Source: Roseateles asaccharophilus | GTDB taxonomy: Bacteria; Pseudomonadota; Gammaproteobacteria; Burkholderiales; Burkholderiaceae_C | Assembly: GCF_004362405.1 (NCBI RefSeq) | Contig: NZ_SNXE01000007.1 | Location: 186,001 to 250,000 of the forward strand | Direction: 5' to 3' | Length of the DNA: 64,000 bases | Shown: positions 54,176-62,999 of the stretch, piece after piece | Position numbering within the stretch: position 1 is the first letter of the stretch | Layout of the letters: every line of letters starts with the position of its first letter | Program-made: the position numbers and the translations under genes | The notes under the pieces: model-generated | Databases searched by the model: none | The model's input: the letters and a program-made list of their open reading frames with translations, nothing else | Told to the model about the DNA's origin: nothing

Positions 54176-56932
54176 TCAGCCGCGGCTCATGGTGGCGCGC
54201 AGGGCCTCGCTCAGCGCGCTCAGGCTTTCGGCCAGATGCGCACGCGTCTCCACCGACTGGCCGCCCTTGGCCACGGCCGCGCGCAGCTCGCCCTGCAGCT
54301 GGGTGGCGTTGTAGCGCAGCAGGCTCAGGGCATCGGCCGGCAGGGCCGGCGAGCCCTTGGTCAGCAGGGTCTGCAGGCGCTTGACATGCTCACGCTGCAG
54401 GGTGCGGCGCAGGCGGTCGATTTCGCTGCCACTCTTGAGCTCGCTCCAGATCGCGCCCTGCAGGGTGGCATAGACCTCGTTGAGCGAGATCATGCCCTTG
54501 CGCTGCTCGGGCTTCACATAGGCATTCAGGTCCAGCAGGCGCGAGGCGGTGCCGGCGCTCAGCAGTCGATCCAGGGCCACGCGCTGCAGGCCCCAGACCA
54601 CGGCCGGAATGTTCAGCGGCGTGCCGCGGTCCCACTCGTTGTAGTCCAGGGTCAGGGAGGACAGCAGCTCGGGCTTGAAGCGGAAGCTGTCGGCGCTCAT
54701 CAGGCCGGTGGTGATGAACTGCAGCGCCTCGCGCTGCTTGGCCGGCTCCACCGGACGGAAGCTGGGACGGCCCGTGGTGCCGGGCAGATCGCGCAGCGCA
54801 TGCATGCCGCCCACGTACTTGCCGGCCAGCTCGGCCGCGCCATTGAGCTGGCGGAAGCCCGCCAGGATCTGGCGGCGCTGGCGCAGCGGATCGTCACCCA
54901 GCTGGGGCTTGCGAGCCTGCACGCGCTCCCACAGCTCCTGCGAGAGCTTCAGGCGCTTCTTGTAGTAGGCCAGCGGGTCGTCGCCCAGGTCAAAGCGGTT
55001 GGCCAGGGGATCGAAGCCATCGTAGGGACCGAAGCCGCCCGCATCGGCGTCGTCGGCATAGGCCAGCTTGGGCTCGGTGCTGCGTGCGGCAATGCGGGCC
55101 AGCTCGGCCTTCTCCTGCTCGGGCGCGATGGGCTTGTAGGCGTACTCGACGGCCCAGTAGTCATAGGCTCCCAGGGTGGTGGGATTGATGGTGGTCTTGG
55201 CCTCACCCTTGAGCGGCAGGTTGTAGGCGTTGTAGTCCATCACCGAGTTGGAGGTGCTGTTCACCTCGGTCCAGGCCCGGTCCTTGAGCTGGGCCTGGGT
55301 CACGGTGGTGGAGGCCTTGAAGTTGTGCTTCAGGCCGATGGTGTGACCCACCTCGTGCGCGATGGTGTCGCGGATCACGGAGTTGACGAAGGCCTCGGCC
55401 TCGGGGCTGTCGGGCGCGATGTCGCCGCGCGCTTCCAGCAGGTCCAGGGCGAAATGCATCTCGGAGGCGGCGCCGAGGGCGTAGTTGCAGAAGGCCGCGC
55501 TGCTGGCGCCGTTCTGCCAGCCCTGGCTGAGCTGGGCCAGGCGCTGCTCGCTGCTCATGCCCAGATCCTCGGCGATGAAGCGGCGCGAACCGCGCGCGAA
55601 CACATCGCTCATCATGATGTCGGCATCCAGGATCTCGCCGGTGCGCGGGTCGGTGTGGCTGGGGCCGCGGGCAAAGCCCACATCGGCGCCCACGAACCAG
55701 CGGATGGAGGCGTGGCCGGCGTCCATATTGTCCCAATTGGCATCGTCAGGCTGCTGCTTGGCCACCACGGCGTTCTTGAAGCCGATCTTCTCGAAAGCCA
55801 GGTTCCACTGCAGGATGCCGGCCTCCACCGCGGCGCGGTACTTCACCGGGATGTTCTTGTCCATCCAGAAGGTGATGGGCTTGACCGGCTCGGACAGGGC
55901 TGCGGCCGGATCCTTCTTCTCCAGGCGCCAGCGCTGCACATAGTGCACGCGCGGGTTGGCCTTCAGATCACCGCCCAGATCGGTGAAGCTCTCCATGAAG
56001 TGGCCCAGGCGCGGATCGGCGTGGCGCGGCGCCATGGGCTGCTCGGGCAGGGCCAGGAAGTTGTAGACAAAGTCCACGAAGAGGCTGCGCGGATCGGGCG
56101 TGGACTGCGGCGGCGTGGGCACGGGCACCGGCGGCGGCGTCAGGGGCGGGGCCGGAATGCGCGGCGTGGCGAAGTGGGCACGGGCCGTCAGGGTGCTCAG
56201 GCCCTCGTCGGCGCGGGCCGCGGCGAAGGAGGAGTTGGCCTTGTCCAGTGCGAAGGGCAGACGGTAGGCCATCTCCAGACGGGTGGAATAGCCCGGGATG
56301 TCGTTGAACAGCAGGGCCGAGGCATCCACCAGCACCGACTTGCGCTCCGGATGCTCGGCGCTGGCCACGGGGGCCGAAGCCAGCAGGCTGGGCGAGAAGG
56401 CCTGCTCGATGGCGGCCTTGCTGCCCTGCTCGGCCACGGCGCGGAACTTGGTGTTCAGGGCTACCAGCTGCACCTGACGGCCCACCAGGCGGAACTCCGC
56501 CATCATGTCCATCATCATCTCGCTGGCATACAGGCCGCGCTCACCCACGGCGTTCGCGGTATTAGCCGTGAACAGGAAGGGCTTGCCCAGCATGGCCTTG
56601 GGGATCTCCAGCCAGACCTTCTCGTCCTTGCGCCAGATGGGGAAGAGACCGTTTTGCTGCTTGGCGTCCTTGATGATCTCGGCAAAGGGCTTGGGGGCCG
56701 TGGGATCGGCGGGCGGACGTGCAGCCTGGGGGGCCGCCTGAGGCGCCACCGCAGCAGCACCCGCATTCGTCGCGGCGGGAGCCGGCGCGGCGGCGGGCTT
56801 TGCGCCCCCAGTCGCTGCAGGCGCTGCAGTGGCGGCCTTGTTGTCGGCGGTGGTGCTGGCGCAGCCGCTAAGCAGAATCAGGGCGGCCGTCGCCACCAGG
56901 GTCAGACCGGATTTGTCCATGGGCTTCATCAT
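54176..56932 (-). CDS. Zinc-dependent metalloprotease lipoprotein (DUF5117/DUF4953 type)
   Basis: A 918-aa predicted lipoprotein: basic N terminus, hydrophobic stretch and lipobox LLSGC near residue 23. A 60-residue Ala/Pro-rich linker follows, then the domain starting FAEIIKDAKQQNGLFPIW. The metzincin motif HExxHxxGxxH is complete (His526, Glu527, His530, Gly533, His536 in HEVGHTIGLKH), followed by the probable Met-turn SVMDYNAY. These large bacterial proteins are annotated as zinc-dependent metalloproteases without known substrates. The start at 56932 was chosen for the lipoprotein signal, with the ATG at 56929 close behind. Its downstream terminator is strong. Confidence 0.9.
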   Translation of the reverse strand: MMKPMDKSGLTLVATAALILLSGCASTTADNKAATAAPAATGGAKPAAAPAPAATNAGAAAVAPQAAPQAARPPADPTAPKPFAEIIKDAKQQNGLFPIWRKDEKVWLEIPKAMLGKPFLFTANTANAVGERGLYASEMMMDMMAEFRLVGRQVQLVALNTKFRAVAEQGSKAAIEQAFSPSLLASAPVASAEHPERKSVLVDASALLFNDIPGYSTRLEMAYRLPFALDKANSSFAAARADEGLSTLTARAHFATPRIPAPPLTPPPVPVPTPPQSTPDPRSLFVDFVYNFLALPEQPMAPRHADPRLGHFMESFTDLGGDLKANPRVHYVQRWRLEKKDPAAALSEPVKPITFWMDKNIPVKYRAAVEAGILQWNLAFEKIGFKNAVVAKQQPDDANWDNMDAGHASIRWFVGADVGFARGPSHTDPRTGEILDADIMMSDVFARGSRRFIAEDLGMSSEQRLAQLSQGWQNGASSAAFCNYALGAASEMHFALDLLEARGDIAPDSPEAEAFVNSVIRDTIAHEVGHTIGLKHNFKASTTVTQAQLKDRAWTEVNSTSNSVMDYNAYNLPLKGEAKTTINPTTLGAYDYWAVEYAYKPIAPEQEKAELARIAARSTEPKLAYADDADAGGFGPYDGFDPLANRFDLGDDPLAYYKKRLKLSQELWERVQARKPQLGDDPLRQRRQILAGFRQLNGAAELAGKYVGGMHALRDLPGTTGRPSFRPVEPAKQREALQFITTGLMSADSFRFKPELLSSLTLDYNEWDRGTPLNIPAVVWGLQRVALDRLLSAGTASRLLDLNAYVKPEQRKGMISLNEVYATLQGAIWSELKSGSEIDRLRRTLQREHVKRLQTLLTKGSPALPADALSLLRYNATQLQGELRAAVAKGGQSVETRAHLAESLSALSEALRATMSRG

Positions 56933-57158
56933 CAGGCGCTCTTCTCTTCGTCTTGCGGCCGGCCCATCGCTTTTGGCCATGGCGGCACATCACGGAATTG
57001 TCAAAAAAGGCGCAACTGTTACCGTTCGCGCCGCGGGCGTCAATGCGTTGCCACGCAGCTTGGGCCTCGAATTCCGCCTCCTGTCACACCAGGCTGGGCG
57101 CTCTGCGCACAAATCCACAAACCAGCCGCCGGATCGGCCCTGGGTAGACTTCGCGACC

Positions 57159-57770
57159 ATGTCTGCCCGCACCACGCATCTGCTTTATCTGCACGGTTTC
57201 CGCTCCTCGCCGCGCTCGGCCAAGGCCCAGCGCATGGCGGCCTGGGTGGCCCAGCAGCGCCCCGATCTGGTCTTTGCCTGCCCGCAGCTGCCCCCCTCGC
57301 CGGCCGCGGCCGTCGACCTGGCCTTGTCCCTGGTGCAGAGCTGGCCGCGCGAGCGCATGGTGTTGATGGGCAGTTCACTGGGCGGCTTCTACGCCACCGT
57401 GCTGGCCGAGCGCCTGGGCTGCCCGGCCGTGCTGCTCAATCCCGCGGTCGACCCGGCCCGCGATCTGGCCGCCTACCTGGGTGAGCAGAGCTGCTGGCAA
57501 AGCCCCGAGGATCCCGAGCAGCGCTTCTTCTTCCGCGCCGAGTTCGTGGACGAGCTGCGCACACTCAAGCCCGCCGCCATCACGCGGCCCGAGCGCTACC
57601 TGCCCGTGATCGCCAAGGGTGACGAGGTGCTGGACTGGCGCGAGATGCACGCGCGCTACGCCGACTGCCCGCGCCTCAAGCTGCTGGAAGGCAGCGATCA
57701 CGCGCTCTCGGACTTCGACGATTACCTGGAAGAACTCTGCGCCTTTCTGGGGCTGATGCCGCGCACTTGA
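57159..57770 (+). CDS. YqiA/YcfP-type alpha/beta-hydrolase esterase
   Basis: A 203-aa esterase of the UPF0227 group. It has LLYLHGFRSSPRSAKA near the start (oxyanion region), the nucleophile serine in MGSSLGGFYAT, VIAKGDEVLDWREM with the acidic residue, and the catalytic histidine in EGSDHALSDFDDYL. E. coli YqiA hydrolyses short acyl esters. The start at 57159 gives the family N terminus; upstream reading overlaps the metalloprotease gene. It precedes the FabI-like gene by 73 bases on the same strand. Confidence 0.93.
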   Translation: MSARTTHLLYLHGFRSSPRSAKAQRMAAWVAQQRPDLVFACPQLPPSPAAAVDLALSLVQSWPRERMVLMGSSLGGFYATVLAERLGCPAVLLNPAVDPARDLAAYLGEQSCWQSPEDPEQRFFFRAEFVDELRTLKPAAITRPERYLPVIAKGDEVLDWREMHARYADCPRLKLLEGSDHALSDFDDYLEELCAFLGLMPRT

Positions 57771-57843
57771 TCTGCCGCAAGGCCGTGCCGCGAGACGGCC
57801 CGGCCGTCACAGGCCCGACATGGGGCCCGCCCAAGCTAGTCCC

Positions 57844-58641
57844 ATGGATACAAGAACGCGCGGGCTGGCCACCCCTGTCTCCGGCCTGCTCCCAGGAAGT
57901 CGCGGACTGATTCTGGGCCTGGCGGACGAACACAGCATTGCCTACGGCTGCGCCCAAGCCATGCGGGCGGCCGGAGCCCGGCTGGTGCTCTCCTGTCTCA
58001 ACGAGAAGGCCTATGCGGCCGTGACTCCGCTGGCCCAGGGCCTCGCCTCGCCCCTGCACTGCTGCAATGTGGAGCATGAGGGTGCCATCGAGGACTTGGT
58101 GGACGCCGCCGTGCGCGAGCTGGGCGGGCTGGACTTTGTGCTGCACTCCATCGCCTGGGCACCGCTGGCCGAGCTGCACGGGCGGGTGAGCGACAGCAGC
58201 GCCGCCGGCTTTGCGCGAGCCATGTCCATTTCCTGCCACTCCTTTGCCCGCCTGGCCCGCGCCTGCGAGCCGCATATGCCGCAGGGCGGCAGCCTGATCA
58301 CCATGAGCTATCTGGGTGCCCATCAGGCGGTACCGCACTACGGCCTCATGGGCCCGGTCAAGGCCGCGCTGGAGAGCCTGGTGCGCTACCTGGCCCTGGA
58401 GCTGGGGCCACGCAATATCCGGGTGCACGCCATCTCGCCGGGGCCGATCCCCACCCGCGCCGCCTCGGGCATCGAGGCCTTCGACGAGCTGATGGATCGC
58501 GCACGCCAGCGCTCGCCCCTGGGGCGTCTGGTCAGCCTGGAGGAAATCGGCGCCCTGGCCAGCTTTCTGGCCAGCCCGGCGGCCTCGGGCATGAGCGGCC
58601 AGACCCTGTTCGTCGATGCCGGCGAGCACGCCACCCACTGA
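57844..58641 (+). CDS. FabI-like enoyl-ACP/CoA reductase
   Basis: A 265-aa short-chain dehydrogenase of the FabI type. It has GLILGLADEHSIAYGCAQAM (the FabI version of the NADH loop), DFVLHSIAWAP and the catalytic pair in YLGAHQAVPHYGLMGPVKAA, with two tyrosines and the lysine in FabI spacing. The start at 57844 skips an ATG at 57820 that would add eight residues. It lies 24 bases ahead of the MaoC-phosphotransacylase gene, so its likely role is reduction of an enoyl-CoA or enoyl-ACP in that local pathway rather than the housekeeping fatty acid step. Confidence 0.92.
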   Translation: MDTRTRGLATPVSGLLPGSRGLILGLADEHSIAYGCAQAMRAAGARLVLSCLNEKAYAAVTPLAQGLASPLHCCNVEHEGAIEDLVDAAVRELGGLDFVLHSIAWAPLAELHGRVSDSSAAGFARAMSISCHSFARLARACEPHMPQGGSLITMSYLGAHQAVPHYGLMGPVKAALESLVRYLALELGPRNIRVHAISPGPIPTRAASGIEAFDELMDRARQRSPLGRLVSLEEIGALASFLASPAASGMSGQTLFVDAGEHATH

Positions 58642-58665
58642 AATCCACCCCGCCGAGCCCAGACC

Positions 58666-60084
58666 ATGAATGCACCAGAGCGCCTCAATGAGGACTGGAC
58701 CCAGAACCTCACCTACGACGAACTGCAACCCGGCCAGAGTGCCCGCTTGGTGCGCACGCTGCAACCCGAGGACATCCAGGCCTTCGCCCTGGTCTCGGGC
58801 GACCACAACCCGGCCCATCTGGACGCCGAGTACGCCCAGGCCACCCGCTTTCACGGCGTGATCGCCCATGGCATGTGGGGCGCGGCCCTGATCTCCTCGG
58901 TGCTGGGCAACGACTTCCCCGGTGCCGGCACCATCTATCTGGAACAGACCCTCAAATTCGCACGCCCCGTGCACATCGGCGACACCCTGAGCATCCTGCT
59001 CACCGTGGTCGAGAAGCAGGACGAGCGCGGTCTGGTGCGCCTGAGCTGCCAGGCCAGCAACCAGCGCGGCGAGGAGGTCATCAGCGGCCTGGCCACGGTG
59101 CTGGCGCCACGGCACCGCATACGCCGGCCCCGGCCACGCCTGCCGGCCATGCATCTCTTCGATCCCCAGGCCCGGCTGGACGCCTGGCTGGCCCGCCTGC
59201 CCAGCGGCCCGGCCCTGCGCTGCGCCGTGATCCACCCCTGCGATGCCCCCTCGCTGCGCGGCGCCCTGCTGGCGGCGCAGCGCGGCCTGATCGAGCCCCT
59301 GCTGGTGGGTCCGGAGCGCCGCCTGCGCGCCCTGGCAGAGCAAGAGAGCCTGGACCTGGGCGGCCTGCAGATCGATGCCCAGGCCCACAGCCATGCCGCC
59401 GCCGCGCGTGGCGCCGAGCTGGCGGCCGCGGGCGAGGTGGGCCTGCTGATGAAGGGCAGTCTGCACACGGATGAGCTCATGCACGCCGTCATCGCCCATC
59501 CGGCCCTGCGCACCGAGCGCCGCCTCAGCCATGTGTTCCGCTTTGACGTGCCCAGCTATCCCAAGCCCCTGCTGCTCAGCGATGCGGCCATCAATATCGA
59601 GCCCAGCCTGCAGGACAAGGCCGATATCGTGCGCAACACCATCGAGCTGGCCCAGGCCCTGGGCATAGAGCGCCCCAAGGTGGCCCTGCTCTCGGCGCTG
59701 GAAACCGTGACCGAGAAGATCCGCTCCACCCTGGATGCCGCCGCCCTGTGCAAGATGGCCCAGCGCGGCCAAATCCGCGGCGGTCTGCTGGACGGACCGC
59801 TGGCCTTTGACAATGCGGTCTCGCCCGAGGCCGCCCGCATCAAGGGCATCGATTCCGAGGTGGCCGGCGACGCCGACGCACTCATCGTGCCCGATCTGGA
59901 GTCCGGCAATATGCTGGCCAAGCTGCTGGAGTACATGGCCGGCGCCTCCACCTGCGGCGTGGTGCTGGGCGCCACCGTGCCGGTGGCCCTGACCAGCCGT
60001 GCCGATGGCGCCGACTCGCGCATGGCCTCGGCCGCCCTGGCGGCCTTGGCCGCACGCCGCGCCGCCCCCGGCAGCCGGGCCTGA
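58666..60084 (+). CDS. MaoC enoyl-CoA hydratase fused to phosphate acyltransferase
   Basis: A 472-aa bifunctional protein. Residues 1-150 are a MaoC/PhaJ hotdog hydratase with the active-site pattern FALVSGDHNPAHLD and FHGVIAHGMWGAAL. Residues about 160-470 are a phosphate acetyl/butyryltransferase (GLLMKGSLHTDELMHAVI, DAAINIEPSLQDKADIVRNT, VPDLESGNMLAKLLEYMAGA, VALTSRADGADSRMAS). Hydration and acyl transfer in one chain suggest processing of 3-hydroxyacyl-CoA through acyl-CoA to acyl phosphate. The kinase follows after 3 bases. Confidence 0.95.
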   Translation: MNAPERLNEDWTQNLTYDELQPGQSARLVRTLQPEDIQAFALVSGDHNPAHLDAEYAQATRFHGVIAHGMWGAALISSVLGNDFPGAGTIYLEQTLKFARPVHIGDTLSILLTVVEKQDERGLVRLSCQASNQRGEEVISGLATVLAPRHRIRRPRPRLPAMHLFDPQARLDAWLARLPSGPALRCAVIHPCDAPSLRGALLAAQRGLIEPLLVGPERRLRALAEQESLDLGGLQIDAQAHSHAAAARGAELAAAGEVGLLMKGSLHTDELMHAVIAHPALRTERRLSHVFRFDVPSYPKPLLLSDAAINIEPSLQDKADIVRNTIELAQALGIERPKVALLSALETVTEKIRSTLDAAALCKMAQRGQIRGGLLDGPLAFDNAVSPEAARIKGIDSEVAGDADALIVPDLESGNMLAKLLEYMAGASTCGVVLGATVPVALTSRADGADSRMASAALAALAARRAAPGSRA

Positions 60085-60087
60085 GCC

Positions 60088-61365
60088 ATGCCCGCGCAGC
60101 GTGTCACCGAACCGCCCCTGGTGCTGGCGGTGAATGCCGGCTCCTCCACGCTGAAATTCGGGCTCTACCCGCTGAGCGCCGGCCCCCAGGGCTGGCAAGC
60201 CCTGGCCCCCCTGATCAGCGGCTGCTTCGAGGGCCTGCGGGACGGCGAGCGCTTGCGCCTGCTCTGCAGCCATCGGCCCGCGCAGCTTCTGCCCAGCCCA
60301 GCCAAGGGTCAGGCCATGCCGACGGCGCTGGCCGAGTTGCAAGCCCTGCTGAAATCGCTGCTGGGCGATCTGGGGGGCAGCCACAGGCTGCTGGCCATGG
60401 CCCACCGCGTGGTGCATGGTGGCGATCGCTACCGCAGCGCCGTGCGGGTGGATGCCCAGGTGCTGGAGCATCTGCGCGCCTACGAAGCGCTGGCGCCGCT
60501 GCACCAGGCCCACAATCTGGAGGGCCTGCAGGCGTTCTCCCGGCAGTGGCCAGAGCTTCCGCAGATCGCCTGCTTTGACACCGCCTTCCATGCCGATCTG
60601 CCCGCGCTGGAAACCCGCTTCGCCCTGCCCCGCATCGAGGCCCTGGCCGGCGTGCGGCGCTACGGCTTCCACGGCCTGTCCTACGACTACCTGAGCCAGT
60701 GCCTGGCGCGCCTGTCCCCGCGCAGCCGGCAGCCCGGCAGCCGGGCCCTGCTAGCGCATCTGGGCAATGGGGCCAGCCTGTGTGCCACGCGGGACGGACG
60801 CTCCCTGGCCAGCAGCATGGGCTTCTCGGCCCTGGACGGGCTGATGATGGGCAGCCGCTGCGGCAGCCTGGATGCCGGCGTGCTGCTGCATCTGCTGCGC
60901 CAGGGCTGGGACGGGCAGGCGCTGGAGGATCTGCTCTACCGCCGCTCGGGTCTGCAGGGTGTCTCCGGCCTGAGCGCGGACCTGCGGCAGCTGCGCGCCA
61001 GCGACAGCGAGGCCGCACGCGAGGCCATCGCCCTCTTTGGCTACCGCCTGCGGCGCGAGGCCTGGGCCCTGACGGGCCTGCTGGGCGGCCTGGATGTGCT
61101 GGCCTTCACCGGCGGCATTGGCGAGCATGACGCGCCGCTGCGCGCCGAGCTCTGCGAGAGCCTGGCTCCCTTGGGCCTGCGCCTGGATGAGGACGCCAAT
61201 GCGCTCGCTGGCGAGGCGCAGAGGGCCAGACCCATTCATGCCGCCGACAGCACGGCGGAGATCTGGGTCGTGCCCACCGATGAGGGCCGCGTGGCGGCCC
61301 AGCAGGCAGCCTGCCTGCTGCGCCCGACGGGCAGCGCTCAGCCCGCGGACGGCGGCTGGGCCTGA
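60088..61365 (+). CDS. ackA: Acetate/butyrate family kinase
   Basis: A 425-aa ASKHA-fold kinase that makes ATP from acyl phosphate. It has LAVNAGSSTLKFGLY at the N terminus, AHRVVHGGDRYRSAV, CFDTAFHADLPALETRFALP, GFHGLSYDYL, HLGNGASLCATRDGRSLASS and FTGGIGEHD. The family includes acetate, propionate and butyrate kinases; the linked phosphotransacylase suggests an acyl group longer than acetyl is possible. Its end overlaps the opposite truncated dikinase gene by 28 bases. Confidence 0.95.
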   Translation: MPAQRVTEPPLVLAVNAGSSTLKFGLYPLSAGPQGWQALAPLISGCFEGLRDGERLRLLCSHRPAQLLPSPAKGQAMPTALAELQALLKSLLGDLGGSHRLLAMAHRVVHGGDRYRSAVRVDAQVLEHLRAYEALAPLHQAHNLEGLQAFSRQWPELPQIACFDTAFHADLPALETRFALPRIEALAGVRRYGFHGLSYDYLSQCLARLSPRSRQPGSRALLAHLGNGASLCATRDGRSLASSMGFSALDGLMMGSRCGSLDAGVLLHLLRQGWDGQALEDLLYRRSGLQGVSGLSADLRQLRASDSEAAREAIALFGYRLRREAWALTGLLGGLDVLAFTGGIGEHDAPLRAELCESLAPLGLRLDEDANALAGEAQRARPIHAADSTAEIWVVPTDEGRVAAQQAACLLRPTGSAQPADGGWA

Positions 61366-62999
61366 CGCAGCGCCCGGAGCGCCTGCAGCAAGTCATCCGG
61401 GCAGCGCCAGTCCAGATCCAGCGCGCCGGCATAGACCACACCCTCGTGCCCATCGAGGGTGATCAGATCCCCCTCGCGCAGCGGCGGCGTGGCTGGCGAA
61501 GCGTCGGCAAAGCGCACCAGCCGGGCCGACTCGTCAATCTGCAGCCCCGCACAGCCGACCAGGCAGACCTTGCCCATCTGCCGCGCGACCACGGCCGCGT
61601 GCGAGGTGCGCGCGCCCTGCATGGTGAGCAGGCCCTGGGCATGCTCCAGCGCCGCCACATCGCCGGTATCGGCATCACGGCGTAGCAAGACCACGGGCGC
61701 GCCGGCCGCGCAGCGTGCCCACGCGCGCTCCGCGTCCAGGGCAATCTCACCCACCGCCACACCGGGGCTGGCCGAGGCCGCACGACCGAGGATCTGGAGG
61801 GGCTGACCCGGCAGGGCTCGCAGATAGGGGCTGCGCAGCTGGGCCGCCTCGATGCCTGCGCAGCGCGCCAGGGCGGTGGGCGCGTCGATCAGCCCCTCGC
61901 GCAAGAGATCCAGCGCGATGCGCACCGCGGCCGTCGCGCTGCGCTTGCCGCTGCGGGTCTGCAAAAGATAGAGCCGGCCTTGTTGGACCGTGAACTCGAA
62001 GTCCTGCATATCGCCAAACTCGCGCTCCAGGGCCGCGCTGCTGGCCTGCAGCTGCGTCCAGATCGCGGGCAGCACCTGCTGCAGGACCGCGTCGCCATGG
62101 GCACTGCGCCGGCCAGACACCACATCCTCGCCCTGGGCATTGAACAGGAAGTCCAGCCACATTCCGGGTTCGCCCGTGGCCGGGTTGCGGGTGAAGCCCA
62201 CCCCCGCCCCCGAGCTGGGACCGGCATTGCCGAAGACCATGGACTGCACCGTCACCGCCGTGCCGCCACCCTCGTCAATGCCATGCGCCTGACGATAGTG
62301 GCGGGCACGCGCCGAGTCCCAGGAACGCAGCACCACCTCGATGGCACGCGCCAATTGCTGCTCGGGCTGCTGAGGGAAGGGCTCGCCGACCTCTCGCGCA
62401 TAGGCAGCCTGATAGCGCCGGCACAGGCTGCGCAGGCCGCGAAAGTCCAGCTCCCGCTCCTGGCAGGGCTCGACCTGCTCGGCCAGCAGCTCCTGCAGCA
62501 GGTCCTCGAATAGCGCGGCCGGCAGGCCGGCGACCAACTCGCCATAGCTGGCGATCAGGCGGCGATATGCATCCCAGGCCAGGCGCGGGTTGCCCGTGAG
62601 GCGGATCAGGCCCTGCACGGTCTGTTCGTTGAGACCCACATTGAGCAGGGTTTCCATCATGCCCGGCATGGACACGGCCGCACCCGAACGCACCGACAGC
62701 AGCAGCGGCGCGCAGGGACCGCCAAAACGCAGGCCGCTGGCGGCCTCCAGGGCGCGCAGGGCCGGGCGCCAGAGTGCGGGATCCCCGGCCCGCTGGCGCA
62801 GCTGGGGATCGCGACAGAAGTCGGTACTCAGCACAAAGGCCGGCGGCACGGGCAAGCCCATGCCCGCCATGCGCCCCAGGTTATAGGCCTTGAAGCCCAG
62901 CTGCTGCGGCCCGGCAGCGCTGGCATGGGCGCCATCACTGGCCGTGCTCAGGGTGAAGATGGGGGCGATATCGGCCTCCGAACGCTGCGGTGCATTCAT
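61338..62999 (-). CDS. Pyruvate phosphate dikinase-like protein lacking the PEP domain
   Basis: A 553-aa protein that aligns by eye with the first two domains of pyruvate phosphate dikinase. The nucleotide-binding part has GFKAYNLGRMAGMGLPVPPAF, LLSVRSGAAVSMPGMMETLLN, VTVQSMVFGNAGPSSGAGVGF and LLQTRSGKRSATAAVR (each matching PPDK). The phospho-histidine domain has TSHAAVVARQMG with His467. The protein stops shortly after this, so the C-terminal PEP/pyruvate barrel of about 330 residues is missing. It starts in a 4-base overlap with the DUF47-like gene, suggesting a shared function. The phosphate acceptor is unknown. Confidence 0.92.
   Translation of the reverse strand: MNAPQRSEADIAPIFTLSTASDGAHASAAGPQQLGFKAYNLGRMAGMGLPVPPAFVLSTDFCRDPQLRQRAGDPALWRPALRALEAASGLRFGGPCAPLLLSVRSGAAVSMPGMMETLLNVGLNEQTVQGLIRLTGNPRLAWDAYRRLIASYGELVAGLPAALFEDLLQELLAEQVEPCQERELDFRGLRSLCRRYQAAYAREVGEPFPQQPEQQLARAIEVVLRSWDSARARHYRQAHGIDEGGGTAVTVQSMVFGNAGPSSGAGVGFTRNPATGEPGMWLDFLFNAQGEDVVSGRRSAHGDAVLQQVLPAIWTQLQASSAALEREFGDMQDFEFTVQQGRLYLLQTRSGKRSATAAVRIALDLLREGLIDAPTALARCAGIEAAQLRSPYLRALPGQPLQILGRAASASPGVAVGEIALDAERAWARCAAGAPVVLLRRDADTGDVAALEHAQGLLTMQGARTSHAAVVARQMGKVCLVGCAGLQIDESARLVRFADASPATPPLREGDLITLDGHEGVVYAGALDLDWRCPDDLLQALRALRQAQPPSAG

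Noticed and set aside
54236-57484. A long plus-strand open frame across the metalloprotease gene and the esterase start
   Set aside because: It is antisense to the metalloprotease over most of its length, has no domain signature, and ends in a different frame from the esterase.
57676-60672. A 998-codon minus-strand open frame opposite the FabI, MaoC and kinase genes
   Set aside because: Its translation is Gly/Gln/His-rich without motifs; the plus-strand genes explain the region completely.
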